DNA of 45,829 nucleotides, taken from the IMG/VR virus record IMGVR_UViG_3300009788_000152, positions 1 through 45,829 of that record. The stretch is one strand, 5' to 3'. The stretch is from a virus. Positions 26,028-34,054 of this stretch are shown one piece after another; the first letter of the stretch is position 1; each line of letters begins with the position of its first letter. The position numbers were made by a program, and so were the translations under genes. Below the pieces are notes generated by a model. The model saw only the letters and a list, made by a program, of their open reading frames with translations, was not told where the DNA came from and searched no databases.

Positions 26028-29000
26028 ATGCGAATACTACACACAGCTGACTGGCATCATTGCGATGCCCTGGGCGACGTAACCGGCCCGGCGATGGACT
26101 TCATCGTACAACAGGCTACTGAGATCGAACCTGATGCAATCGTGATTGCAGGTGATCTCATTGTGAAGCGGGGCTTCATCACACCGCAGGAGTCACTGGT
26201 GATCCGCGAAACGGTCCTTAGATTGGCCGAGATTGCCCCTGTACTGGCGATTCCTGGCAATCACGACATCTCTAACAGGTATGACCGAGTTGATGCCGTC
26301 ACGGGGCTGCTGGGGCGGCTGAAAGCCGAAACTCCAACACTCCATGACCGGCTATTCATCAGTATCAGTCCGGGTTGTATCCACATTCCGACCGAAGCAC
26401 TGCGGGGTGTCCGCTTCTTCACCCTGCCACATCCATCGAAGTATCTATATCTGAGCAGGGAAGATGAAACCAAGCCCAGCGAGATAGACTCGAAGTTGAC
26501 CGAACTCATGCGCCGGATCGCGGAAGAATTTGCCACGGAATGTATTGACCTCCGGGCGACTGGGATCAAGCCGATCCTGGTGGGGCATGGCACGGTGGCC
26601 GGTGGCGTGGCCGACAGTGAAAAGGTCCTCACGCAGGAGAACGATCTGGCCATCGACCGGCACTGGCTGGCAGGTCATTTCGACGCAATCATGTATGGCC
26701 ACCTGCATAAGCGCCAGAGCGTGGGAGAGGTATTCTACAGCGGAGCCATAGCTCCACTGACCTTTGGGCAGGAGAAGATGGTACCCAGTATCGAGCTCTG
26801 GGACCTTGTGACAGGGCAGCACGTGCCAATCGAGATACCGGTCGCCCATCAGATGCTGACAGTGGAAATCACCAAGGATCAGTTTGCCGACAAGATGGAT
26901 GATCCGGTGGACGTGGTTTTCAATGCACTGAAGCCAATAGCGATCAAGGATGCCAAGGTCCGGGTCCGAGTGGAAATCCATCGGGAGCGCCGGAGTTTAT
27001 TGAACCGGGAGATGATAGAGGACTGGCTGACTAAGCAGGGAGTCCACAGCCATAAGTTGGTGATTGATACGGTGGACCCGGTTCGCATCCGGGCTGATGA
27101 GATGGATACCGATCTGGATATGGAAGGAATGCTCAGGGTCTGGTCCGAACTGGACGAGGACCGGGCGGCCAGCCTCCCGTTGATGAACGAAATCAACCGG
27201 GGTGTGTCAGCGGCCATCCCCCCGGATGTCCTGCATCAGCTTCAAGGCACTAACTATACGATCCAGCGCATCAAGGCGACGAATTTCAAGCCGCTAATCG
27301 ACGTGGACATCAACTTCGATGACCTGGGCAGTATCATCTGTATCATCGGGCGCAACCATGTGGGTAAATCTCAGTTGGCGGAGATACCGAGCTTCGCATT
27401 TTGGAAGAAACTGCGGAAGGGGACCCAGCTTGTCCATGCTATCCGCCGTGGCTGCAAGGAGACAGACGTATCGATCTGGTTCAAAGCCCAGCAGCCGGGT
27501 GGCCAGATGGAAAATTTCCGGGTGAGACGATCTCTCAAGCTGGGCACCGACGGCAATGCCAGTGGCACGGTAGTCCTGAGCAAGCAAGTTGGCGAACAGT
27601 GGCTGCCTATTAACGAAGGTGATGCCAAGGAAACTCAGGTCTCCATCGAAAAAATGGTGGGCAGCTACAATATGTACCTGTCTACCCGGTACGGTTCCCA
27701 GCAGGGGATAGATCACCTATGCAGCCTGACGGCAGCGGAGATGAAAGATACCCTGCAAGAGGCGATGAACTTCACAGCGTTTGACCTGCGGAAGAAGGCC
27801 GCTGAGGAGCAGTTGAGGATACTCCGGGGTGACTACGAAAACGTCACCATGAAGATGGAGAGGCTGGAAGAGGAACTGAAGCAGGAGAACCACATAAAGG
27901 ATTCACTGAAACAGCTCGAAGGGACCAAATCCCTGAAATACACGGAGATGGAGGACCTGCGGAAACAGCGGGATGAAATCCAGCAAAAGATCACCAATTC
28001 TCAGGCCCTGGTCCAGCAGCGTACCGATCTGAATCTCAAAAGCGCCAACCTCCGGGAGAGTATCGAGGCTGAGGAAGGCACGATCCGGGAGATGACCGCA
28101 GCCCTGGAGAAAAAGGATCAGGTCACCGCCGGTATCCAACGGGTAGCAGCCCTCGAATCTCAGATCGAGAGCAAACAGATTGAGCATGACCGGCAATCCG
28201 ATGAGATTGCGACCATAATGAATGAACGTGAAGAAAAGGTCAATCGGATACACCATCTTCAGGGTGACTCATCGACGCACAAGACGGTCATCGATGCCTG
28301 TAAGAACACCATCGAAAATGAGACGTTCAACCACAATGCCAAAATCGACCAGCAAACCGAGAGGATCAGGACCGCCGAGCGGGCCGCAGAGTTGACGAAG
28401 GAAGTTCCCTGCGATGGAACGGACCTTCAGAGCCAGTGCAAGTTGCTGGAGGATGCTAACGCGGCCTCGGCCACGATAGCTACCCTGGAGGAAGAGCTGG
28501 CCCAGCTGGAAGCCAACCCCCCAGATCACGCGGGGAACGAGGCCGCCGTCAAGCGTCAAGAGAAAAGCAAGGCCACGGTTGATGCTGAGATCGAACTTTT
28601 GGCTCCCCAGATAGAAAAAATAAAAACGGATGTCGATACTAAGCGAAGCCAGTTCGAGGCAACCAAATCAGCGTTGAACACTGTGAAGGCTGACTTGCAA
28701 ACAGAGAGGGGCCACGACTGGCCGAGGGTGCAGGAAAAGGTGGCGGTGGCGGATACCAATCTGAGGAATGCTGAGACCAACCGGGACCGGCTTAGTACGG
28801 AACGCCTTGAAGTGACTCAGGAGTTGGAGAAACTGGGAGAGTCGGTGGATACCATTGATCTTCAAATGCAGTCGGACAGCCTCAACACCAATCTCACCAA
28901 CATGCAGAACCAATATGATGAAAACGTCCGCCAGATCGGTGTGATGCAGCAGAACCTGGAGCGCATGGATACGGTAAAGGCCGCCCTGGAAGGGTTGAAG

Positions 29001-29552
29001 CAAGTAAACAGCTCGGGGCTGGCCAAGATCAATGCCTTTGTCCACTATATCGCAGCAGTCAGCCGGGATGGTATCCCATACCTGTTAATGGAAAAGGCCC
29101 TGCCGCGCTTTGCAGAGTACTCCAACGAATTCCTATGCGTTGATGAAGGTTTCGATAGTGCGCTCCGGGTAAAAGTCGATCCGGTGAAGGATACCCAGAG
29201 CGGGAAGGAAAAAGATGAGGTCGTGATCATGTTCACGGATGATCGTGGCACTCACCCCCTGGGGGAAGCTTCAGGATTCCAGCGCGTGGCCATTGGCTAT
29301 TCGCTGCGGGCGGGGATGGCCAAGATACAGGCCGAGTCAACCGGAGTCATCATCAACCACTGCATATTCGATGAAGGCTGGGGAGCCTTCGACGAGACGA
29401 ACCTGCTGCTGGCCAAGCGAATGATCCAGAAGCTGGGAGACGAGTTTGGCAAGTTCATCTACATTACCCATGTCCCGGTATTGCAGGAAGTGTGCGATAC
29501 CACTATCCATGTTCAATCAGCCGACGGCGGAGCGACAGTAGAAATAGTATGA
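26028..29552 (+). CDS. SbcD-SbcC (Mre11-Rad50) fusion: nuclease and SMC-type ATPase in one chain
   Basis: 1174 residues, ATG 26028 three bases after the previous stop. Residues 1-~390 form an SbcD/Mre11 phosphoesterase with all motifs: D8/H10 ('ADWHHCD'), D43 ('AGDL'), 77-80 GNHD, H187 ('VGHG') and 224-227 GHLH. Residues ~405-1174 form SbcC/Rad50: Walker A GRNHVGKS (441-448), long coiled coils around a hook with C795 and C804 ('VPCDGTDLQSQC'), signature-like 'GEASGFQR' (~1079-1086) and Walker B 'CIFDE' (1112-1116), then a His-loop 'YITHV'. In bacteria and in T4 (gp47/gp46) these are separate proteins. No stop or start interrupts the join. The complex processes DNA ends for recombination. Confidence 0.9.
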   Translation: MRILHTADWHHCDALGDVTGPAMDFIVQQATEIEPDAIVIAGDLIVKRGFITPQESLVIRETVLRLAEIAPVLAIPGNHDISNRYDRVDAVTGLLGRLKAETPTLHDRLFISISPGCIHIPTEALRGVRFFTLPHPSKYLYLSREDETKPSEIDSKLTELMRRIAEEFATECIDLRATGIKPILVGHGTVAGGVADSEKVLTQENDLAIDRHWLAGHFDAIMYGHLHKRQSVGEVFYSGAIAPLTFGQEKMVPSIELWDLVTGQHVPIEIPVAHQMLTVEITKDQFADKMDDPVDVVFNALKPIAIKDAKVRVRVEIHRERRSLLNREMIEDWLTKQGVHSHKLVIDTVDPVRIRADEMDTDLDMEGMLRVWSELDEDRAASLPLMNEINRGVSAAIPPDVLHQLQGTNYTIQRIKATNFKPLIDVDINFDDLGSIICIIGRNHVGKSQLAEIPSFAFWKKLRKGTQLVHAIRRGCKETDVSIWFKAQQPGGQMENFRVRRSLKLGTDGNASGTVVLSKQVGEQWLPINEGDAKETQVSIEKMVGSYNMYLSTRYGSQQGIDHLCSLTAAEMKDTLQEAMNFTAFDLRKKAAEEQLRILRGDYENVTMKMERLEEELKQENHIKDSLKQLEGTKSLKYTEMEDLRKQRDEIQQKITNSQALVQQRTDLNLKSANLRESIEAEEGTIREMTAALEKKDQVTAGIQRVAALESQIESKQIEHDRQSDEIATIMNEREEKVNRIHHLQGDSSTHKTVIDACKNTIENETFNHNAKIDQQTERIRTAERAAELTKEVPCDGTDLQSQCKLLEDANAASATIATLEEELAQLEANPPDHAGNEAAVKRQEKSKATVDAEIELLAPQIEKIKTDVDTKRSQFEATKSALNTVKADLQTERGHDWPRVQEKVAVADTNLRNAETNRDRLSTERLEVTQELEKLGESVDTIDLQMQSDSLNTNLTNMQNQYDENVRQIGVMQQNLERMDTVKAALEGLKQVNSSGLAKINAFVHYIAAVSRDGIPYLLMEKALPRFAEYSNEFLCVDEGFDSALRVKVDPVKDTQSGKEKDEVVIMFTDDRGTHPLGEASGFQRVAIGYSLRAGMAKIQAESTGVIINHCIFDEGWGAFDETNLLLAKRMIQKLGDEFGKFIYITHVPVLQEVCDTTIHVQSADGGATVEIV

Positions 29553-29568
29553 GGGGCTGTCGTAAACA

Positions 29569-29594
29569 GGGGGGTGGGCTAACGTCCGCCCCCC
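29569..29594 (+). promoter_or_regulatory. GC-rich hairpin between the SbcDC fusion and the replication gene
   Basis: GGGGGGTGGGC and GTCCGCCCCCC can form 11 pairs, two of them G-U, around the loop TAAC. It ends 13 bases before the next ATG and close to its AGGGAG ribosome site. No T run follows. It might tune translation or protect the upstream message end. Confidence 0.45.
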
Positions 29595-29607
29595 ACAGGG
29601 AGAATCT

Positions 29608-30573
29608 ATGACCAAGGATGAATCCTTCCCCCTGAAAATCTGGAGTGGATTATTCAAGGAAAAGCATTGGAGGGCGATGGGCAGCGCTATCTGGCTGTTT
29701 GGAATGCTGCTCGATAAGGTCACAAAAGAGGGTGGTACCAATGGTAAAGGCTATGTCCTGGGCGGAGCGCCTATCACATATGAGACCTTCGCAAAAGATA
29801 TAGCATTCTCGGAACGCCAATATTATCGGTACATCGATAAGCTCCGCAAAGCGGGATATATCCACACCCACAACAGCCATCGGGGGCTTCAAATAGTTAT
29901 CAACAAATCCAAGAAGTTCAAGCGTAGGGGTGACAAAGTTGACAGCCCCCCCCCGACGGAAACGGCAGGACCCCCTGACAAAAGTGGCAGTGCTGTGCTG
30001 CCAGATATGGCAGCTCCTCTTATAGACACTAAAGAAGACTATACAGAGATAGAGGTTCCTCCCCAGCAGTATATGCAGATTTGGAAAATGATTCACGGGA
30101 TTTTCAAGTTACCCGAAGGGTCCTATGGAGCCTACAAAAGCGACATCATTGAAACCATCCAGCGCCTGGGCCTCAAGATCACCAAGAAAGCCTGCGAAGT
30201 ATTCATTGAGGCCGTCGATGATCATCCACCAAACGGGAAGGTCAACTCGATTTCACAATTCCTGCATTGGAAGAAGATCGACGAATATGTAACCATGATC
30301 CCCCCGGAGAAAAAGATGAGATATTATGCCTGCTTGGTCTGTGAGCGGGTGATCCAGCTCGAAGACCGGGGGAATATTGATCAGGTGCTCAGTCTACCAT
30401 CGGGTAAATGTTCCGGGCCGGTCGATAAACCGGAAAAGGCGCATGAGGAGAAGCCCTATGTCGAGGTTACAGCGACGGTGGTTGATTGCAAGAACAAAGG
30501 CATGACTGATCCCCAGATCAGGGCTGTGATTGATAAGCGCATCAAAACAATTAGAAAAGAGGGGGGGTCCTAA
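29608..30573 (+). CDS. Winged-helix replication initiation-type protein
   Basis: 321 residues, ATG 29608 behind AGGGAGAATCT. The N-terminal ~110 residues look like a phage replication O-protein/helix-turn-helix domain: 'SAIWLFGMLLDKVTKEGG', 'ITYETFAKDIAFSERQYYRYIDKLRKAGYIHT'. A linker is encoded over a run of nine C. A second helical domain (~150-230) follows, and a tail with a 'CLVCERVIQLEDRG' Cys pair and basic helix. Such proteins bind the origin and load helicase; no helicase is encoded in this window. It overlaps the next gene by one base. Confidence 0.6.
   Translation: MTKDESFPLKIWSGLFKEKHWRAMGSAIWLFGMLLDKVTKEGGTNGKGYVLGGAPITYETFAKDIAFSERQYYRYIDKLRKAGYIHTHNSHRGLQIVINKSKKFKRRGDKVDSPPPTETAGPPDKSGSAVLPDMAAPLIDTKEDYTEIEVPPQQYMQIWKMIHGIFKLPEGSYGAYKSDIIETIQRLGLKITKKACEVFIEAVDDHPPNGKVNSISQFLHWKKIDEYVTMIPPEKKMRYYACLVCERVIQLEDRGNIDQVLSLPSGKCSGPVDKPEKAHEEKPYVEVTATVVDCKNKGMTDPQIRAVIDKRIKTIRKEGGS
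29946..29954 (+). repeat. Run of nine C inside the replication gene
   Basis: A mononucleotide tract codes for consecutive prolines in the linker between the winged helix and the second domain. A gain or loss of one C would truncate the protein after its DNA-binding half. Confidence 0.85.
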
Positions 30574-31205
30574 TGCGGATTCTGGCGATAGACTCATCGA
30601 TAAGGAATATCGGCTGGGCCATCCTGGAGACGGATGCCGATATTGATCATGGCGAAGGGCTACTGGGATCGGGAACACTCCGTACCAAGGAAGTAAACGA
30701 TCCAGATTTAGTTTATGAGATTCGGGACCTTCTGAAGAATTTAATCAAACTGAATAATCAGGATTTCCCCGAGATCGCTCCACTCGTTGATGTGGACCCT
30801 GCGGCAGCACCTTACAGTAAATTGAATGCTGAGGCCCTGGCGGGGCTACGGATCAGGTTTGCAGTGATCGAGAAAGCTGAAGGGTTCACCTACAGTCGCA
30901 GCACAAAAGGCGGTGGCAGGCTTCCTGGTAAAACGCTGAATGCAAAAGAGATGCAGCGGAACCATTTTGCGGTGGGGATCATCGCGGCCACTCTGGCTGA
31001 GATGGTGGAGACTATTCAATTTGTAACCCCCAAGGAATGGAAGGGCAGCACGTCGAAGGCCACCACCCGGCTGGTCGTGAACAACACCTTCAGCCTGAAG
31101 CTCCTCGACTACCATAATGACCAAGCGGATGCCATTGCAATCGGCTGCTGGTGGATCAGGCGTTGGACACTGGATCAGAAAATAGCGGCTCAGGAAAATG
31201 AGTAG
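30573..31205 (+). CDS. RuvC-like Holliday junction resolvase
   Basis: 210 residues; ATG 30573 overlaps the previous stop (TAATG). RNase H-fold signatures are present: 'RILAIDSSIRNIGWAIL' with catalytic D7 in the first strand, 'RFAVIEKAEGF' with an acidic second strand, and 'DYHNDQADAIAIGCWW' with the closing Asp pair before the last helix. RuvC cuts four-way junctions formed in recombination. Its place next to an end-processing nuclease supports branch resolution before packaging. Slightly longer than E. coli RuvC. Confidence 0.75.
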   Translation: MRILAIDSSIRNIGWAILETDADIDHGEGLLGSGTLRTKEVNDPDLVYEIRDLLKNLIKLNNQDFPEIAPLVDVDPAAAPYSKLNAEALAGLRIRFAVIEKAEGFTYSRSTKGGGRLPGKTLNAKEMQRNHFAVGIIAATLAEMVETIQFVTPKEWKGSTSKATTRLVVNNTFSLKLLDYHNDQADAIAIGCWWIRRWTLDQKIAAQENE

Positions 31206-31470
31206 TTCCCCCCCAATGCCGATACTAACCATACCAGTGCCGAATAGGACACGGGAATTCCTTACCGGACTGATAGAGCAATGGGGCAGAGAATACCCGG
31301 AAGGTATTGGGGATCATGCGATGGCTGAGATCATGGAAGCGGTAGTGACGTGCATAGACAAAACACTCGAAGACCTTGATTATGGTAGGTTTATGATGCT
31401 GTTTCAAATCATAGAGGAGCGCTATCACAACCGGAAACGGAGAGAGAGATTATCCGGGGGGCCGGTATGA
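31198..31470 (+). CDS. Hypothetical protein
   Basis: 90 residues; ATG 31198 overlaps the resolvase end by eight bases, with GGA just upstream. Predicted helical ('TREFLTGLIEQWGREYPEG', 'MAEIMEAVVTCIDKTLEDL') with a basic C-terminus. No family recognised. The next gene starts on its stop codon. Confidence 0.5.
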   Translation: MSSSPPMPILTIPVPNRTREFLTGLIEQWGREYPEGIGDHAMAEIMEAVVTCIDKTLEDLDYGRFMMLFQIIEERYHNRKRRERLSGGPV

Positions 31471-31832
31471 AGATAATCAGGGAACATTCAGTCCCAGTCA
31501 AACGGCCCGAGACACTGCCGGTGAAAGATGACATGCCGTGGTGCGAGGATCACGAAGAATATTACGAAGTCTGCATGTGCCCCAAACCGTACTCTACACC
31601 AGAGGAAGATGGCTGGCTGGTGGAGCAGACCCCATCCGGCCCGGTGGGATTCCCTACGGAAGAGCTCTACAAGGAACTATCGATGTGGATTCAGCGCCGG
31701 GGGCAATACCTGATTTGCGCCAGATGCAACGGGAGAATATCGTTTCCCGAGGGCCACGTGATTTCCGAGAGCGAGTCACAGGACATGGTGGAAGCATTTT
31801 TCGATATACATACACAGTGCGAAGGGAGCTGA
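31467..31832 (+). CDS. Hypothetical Cys/His-containing protein
   Basis: 121 residues; ATG 31467 overlaps the previous stop (ATGA). A first Cys/His cluster ('PWCEDHEEYYEVCMCP') and a later 'LICARCNGRISFPEGH' CxxC suggest one or two zinc sites. The pattern resembles small DNA-associated phage proteins, but I recognise no family. Confidence 0.5.
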   Translation: MKIIREHSVPVKRPETLPVKDDMPWCEDHEEYYEVCMCPKPYSTPEEDGWLVEQTPSGPVGFPTEELYKELSMWIQRRGQYLICARCNGRISFPEGHVISESESQDMVEAFFDIHTQCEGS

Positions 31833-31833
31833 T

Positions 31834-32355
31834 ATGCCAAGGGGATTTGACGAATACGACGGTCATACTGTTAATGCCGAATCGCGGCTGAGGTGGCTGG
31901 TGCTGGAACTGATGGCCCACACCAATCCCGAGAATCCCATGCTCGCCAGCAAGATCAAGGAAAAAACTACCTGGGGAGGGAAGTGGGACCCCGCCAAGGA
32001 AGCTATGACTGGTGCGCGGAAGGGATTGTCGGGGCAGGAGGTCCGGGCAATGGTGAATTATCTCCGCCGGGAATGGAAGTATCCCATCGGCTCCGGGGTC
32101 AAGGGCTATTTCTGGTGCAAGTCGAAGGAAGCACTACAGCCGACAATGGATCACCTGGAGGACAGGAGAAATGCCATTGAACACGCACTCGATGGTCTCA
32201 AGGGAGCCACAATCGATGTCGATCCCAACACAATTTTGGATCAGGCCACTCCCGGCCAGCAAGAATTCCTGAGAGAGTTCACGACCTTGGGTGATTTGGC
32301 AGCGATAGAACTGAGCCATGCCCCTGTATATCAACACGGGCTGCCGGGAGGATGA
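31834..32355 (+). CDS. Winged-helix phage protein
   Basis: 173 residues, ATG 31834 one base after the previous stop. Residues ~60-110 carry the phage winged-helix pattern 'LSGQEVRAMVNYLRREWKYPI' followed by 'GVKGYFWCKSKEALQPTMDHL', i.e. recognition helix, wing and a long helix. An N-terminal helix bundle precedes it. This combination is common next to phage replication genes; DNA binding is inferred, the site is unknown. Confidence 0.55.
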   Translation: MPRGFDEYDGHTVNAESRLRWLVLELMAHTNPENPMLASKIKEKTTWGGKWDPAKEAMTGARKGLSGQEVRAMVNYLRREWKYPIGSGVKGYFWCKSKEALQPTMDHLEDRRNAIEHALDGLKGATIDVDPNTILDQATPGQQEFLREFTTLGDLAAIELSHAPVYQHGLPGG

Positions 32356-32356
32356 C

Positions 32357-32920
32357 ATGAAAGAGAGAGTTGATTTGCACGTAGCCCAGCACGTGGCTGG
32401 GAAATATATCGACCTGCTGAAGCCGTTCTGCGACAGGATTCAGGTAGCAGGATCGGTGCGGCGCAAGCGCCCACGGGTAGGCGATATTGAGATTGTCTGC
32501 ATACCGAAAACGGTAGTGACGAAAGACGGTATGTTCCACGAACAGACCGTGCGAGCGCCGGGATTCGCAAAGGCCCTCAGCGATGCAAATGTCAATCTCC
32601 TGAAGGGCGATCCCCGGACGGGGAAATATACCCAGATGATGACCACGGAGGGGATTCAGATTGATCTATTCATGCCCAACAAGGATAATTGGGGCCGTAT
32701 CTATATGATCCGCACTGGCTCGTCGGAGTTCTCCCAGTTCATGGCAGGGCGCTGGGTGAAGTGGGGATATAAAGCCATCGATGGCGTACTATGGGAAGTG
32801 GATGAGTTTAAGAATCCCTTGAGGATTGTGACCACCCCAACGGAAAAAAGCATCTTCGAGCTCCTGTCCCTGAAGGTGGTTCCCCCGCACAAGCGGAACC
32901 AGAAGGGGCTACCAAGATGA
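32357..32920 (+). CDS. DNA polymerase X-like nucleotidyltransferase
   Basis: 187 residues from ATG 32357 (GGGAGG six bases upstream; an upstream in-frame ATG at 32318 lacks this). 'IQVAGSVRRKRPRVGDIEIV' is the pol-beta type GS...D-x-E motif (D43, E45) and 'GIQIDLFMP' brings the third acidic residue. 'RTGSSEFSQFMAGRWVKWGY' and 'DGVLWEV' match the thumb of family X polymerases, and 'TPTEKSIFELLSLKVVPP' the usual end. The helix-hairpin-helix 8 kDa domain is absent. It probably fills short gaps during end joining or recombination. Confidence 0.75.
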   Translation: MKERVDLHVAQHVAGKYIDLLKPFCDRIQVAGSVRRKRPRVGDIEIVCIPKTVVTKDGMFHEQTVRAPGFAKALSDANVNLLKGDPRTGKYTQMMTTEGIQIDLFMPNKDNWGRIYMIRTGSSEFSQFMAGRWVKWGYKAIDGVLWEVDEFKNPLRIVTTPTEKSIFELLSLKVVPPHKRNQKGLPR

Positions 32921-33618
32921 AGATCACAAAAGCTCATATCCGCCGGGAGGGACACTATCCCAGCGAGGACCCCTTCGATTATACGGCAGAGATAGAATAC
33001 AGTACCTACGCGAAATCGTTCTATATCCGAATCCCCGAAAAGATCAAGGGATTCAAGTGCCACGACGAAATAGATCAGGATCGGCTGGTGGGCAGGGTGA
33101 AACTGCGGAGCGCTGGATTCTATGGCTATATCGGGGACACTGAAAAGGAAGTAATTGCCAAGGCACGGGAACACCTTTCGCTATTTGCTGCGGAGTCTCC
33201 AGACACCCGGAAAGTGATCCTGTACCAATTCAGATACGGGGTCAAAGATGTCCGGCGAAGTGGTGGCAGCGCAGCAAGTCACTTGGCATCCGAAAATGCA
33301 GCATCGCTGACCATCGATTATATCGTATGCTATGAGACTATCCACGGCAGGGGAAAAACCTACGAGCGCCGGATCGAAAAGGGCGGCAAGATCGAGCGGC
33401 AGTGCATCTCCAACCTGACCTTCAAGGGATATGGCCTCGACCGGGACCCGGACTACTTCGTGATGGAATGGACCGAAGAGCGGGAGGAATACTTTGACAA
33501 TCTGGTGAGCCAGATGGAAACCCTGATAGGGCGGATCAATGAATACGTGACCGATGAAACGGCATTCACTGCCCTGGTGGATAGTGGCGGCCAGAACTTA
33601 CTAACTGAAGGGGAATGA
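32917..33618 (+). CDS. Hypothetical protein in the recombination operon
   Basis: 233 residues; ATG 32917 overlaps the previous stop (ATGA). Mixed alpha/beta with 'AEIEYSTYAKSFYIRIPEKIKG', 'ILYQFRYGVKDVRRS' and a long C-terminal helix ('YFDNLVSQMETLIGRINEYV'). No catalytic motif is recognised. It is followed one base later by an acidic zinc-ribbon gene, and both may form a unit with the Toprim gene. Confidence 0.45.
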   Translation: MKITKAHIRREGHYPSEDPFDYTAEIEYSTYAKSFYIRIPEKIKGFKCHDEIDQDRLVGRVKLRSAGFYGYIGDTEKEVIAKAREHLSLFAAESPDTRKVILYQFRYGVKDVRRSGGSAASHLASENAASLTIDYIVCYETIHGRGKTYERRIEKGGKIERQCISNLTFKGYGLDRDPDYFVMEWTEEREEYFDNLVSQMETLIGRINEYVTDETAFTALVDSGGQNLLTEGE

Positions 33619-33619
33619 C

Positions 33620-34054
33620 ATGAGATGTCCAGACTGTGCAATATTTGTCTCCTATGGAGGGGACTTAGAGCCGGAGATCGAATCTGAGGAAATCAACGAG
33701 GATGAGTTGACGGGGAGTGTCCGGGTAGTCCTGGATTGCGCCGAATGCGGAGGGGAGCTCAAGGAATCATCGATGGAATACGAGGTCCAGATCGAGCATG
33801 AATGCTCCGACGCCAACGAGGAAGATTCCGACGCCGACGGCGAGGACCAATTCGAGATTCATTCCACCGCGACCAGTTTCACCGAGCGTCGGCAGACCAA
33901 GGATCGGCATGGTAAGCCGATCACCAACTACCGGTACCAGCGGACCTACTACGGGGCCGAGATCACCACGACCATCAAATGCACCCGCTGCGAGGAAGAG
34001 TTCGACGTGGAGACCACTGTCGAAGAGCAGGCCAGCAGCTTCGAGGAAATGTGA
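33620..34054 (+). CDS. Acidic zinc-ribbon protein, conserved in phages
   Basis: 144 residues, ATG 33620 one base after the previous stop. Three CxxC pairs are visible: 'MRCPDCAIFVSYGG', 'LDCAECGGELKESS' and 'IKCTRCEEEFDVETTV'. The middle is very acidic ('EEDSDADGEDQ'). The opening followed by 'GSVRVVLDCAECG' matches a small family I have seen beside Toprim or recombination genes in phages. Role unknown; metal binding is likely. Confidence 0.6.
   Translation: MRCPDCAIFVSYGGDLEPEIESEEINEDELTGSVRVVLDCAECGGELKESSMEYEVQIEHECSDANEEDSDADGEDQFEIHSTATSFTERRQTKDRHGKPITNYRYQRTYYGAEITTTIKCTRCEEEFDVETTVEEQASSFEEM

Noticed and set aside
29569-29594. Intrinsic terminator after the SbcDC fusion
   Set aside because: The stem is strong but is followed by CACAGGGAG rather than a T run.
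33979-34053. Longer N-terminus for the Toprim protein
   Set aside because: This part overlaps the 3' end of the zinc-ribbon gene; ATG 34054 with a one-base overlap fits the spacing of the operon.
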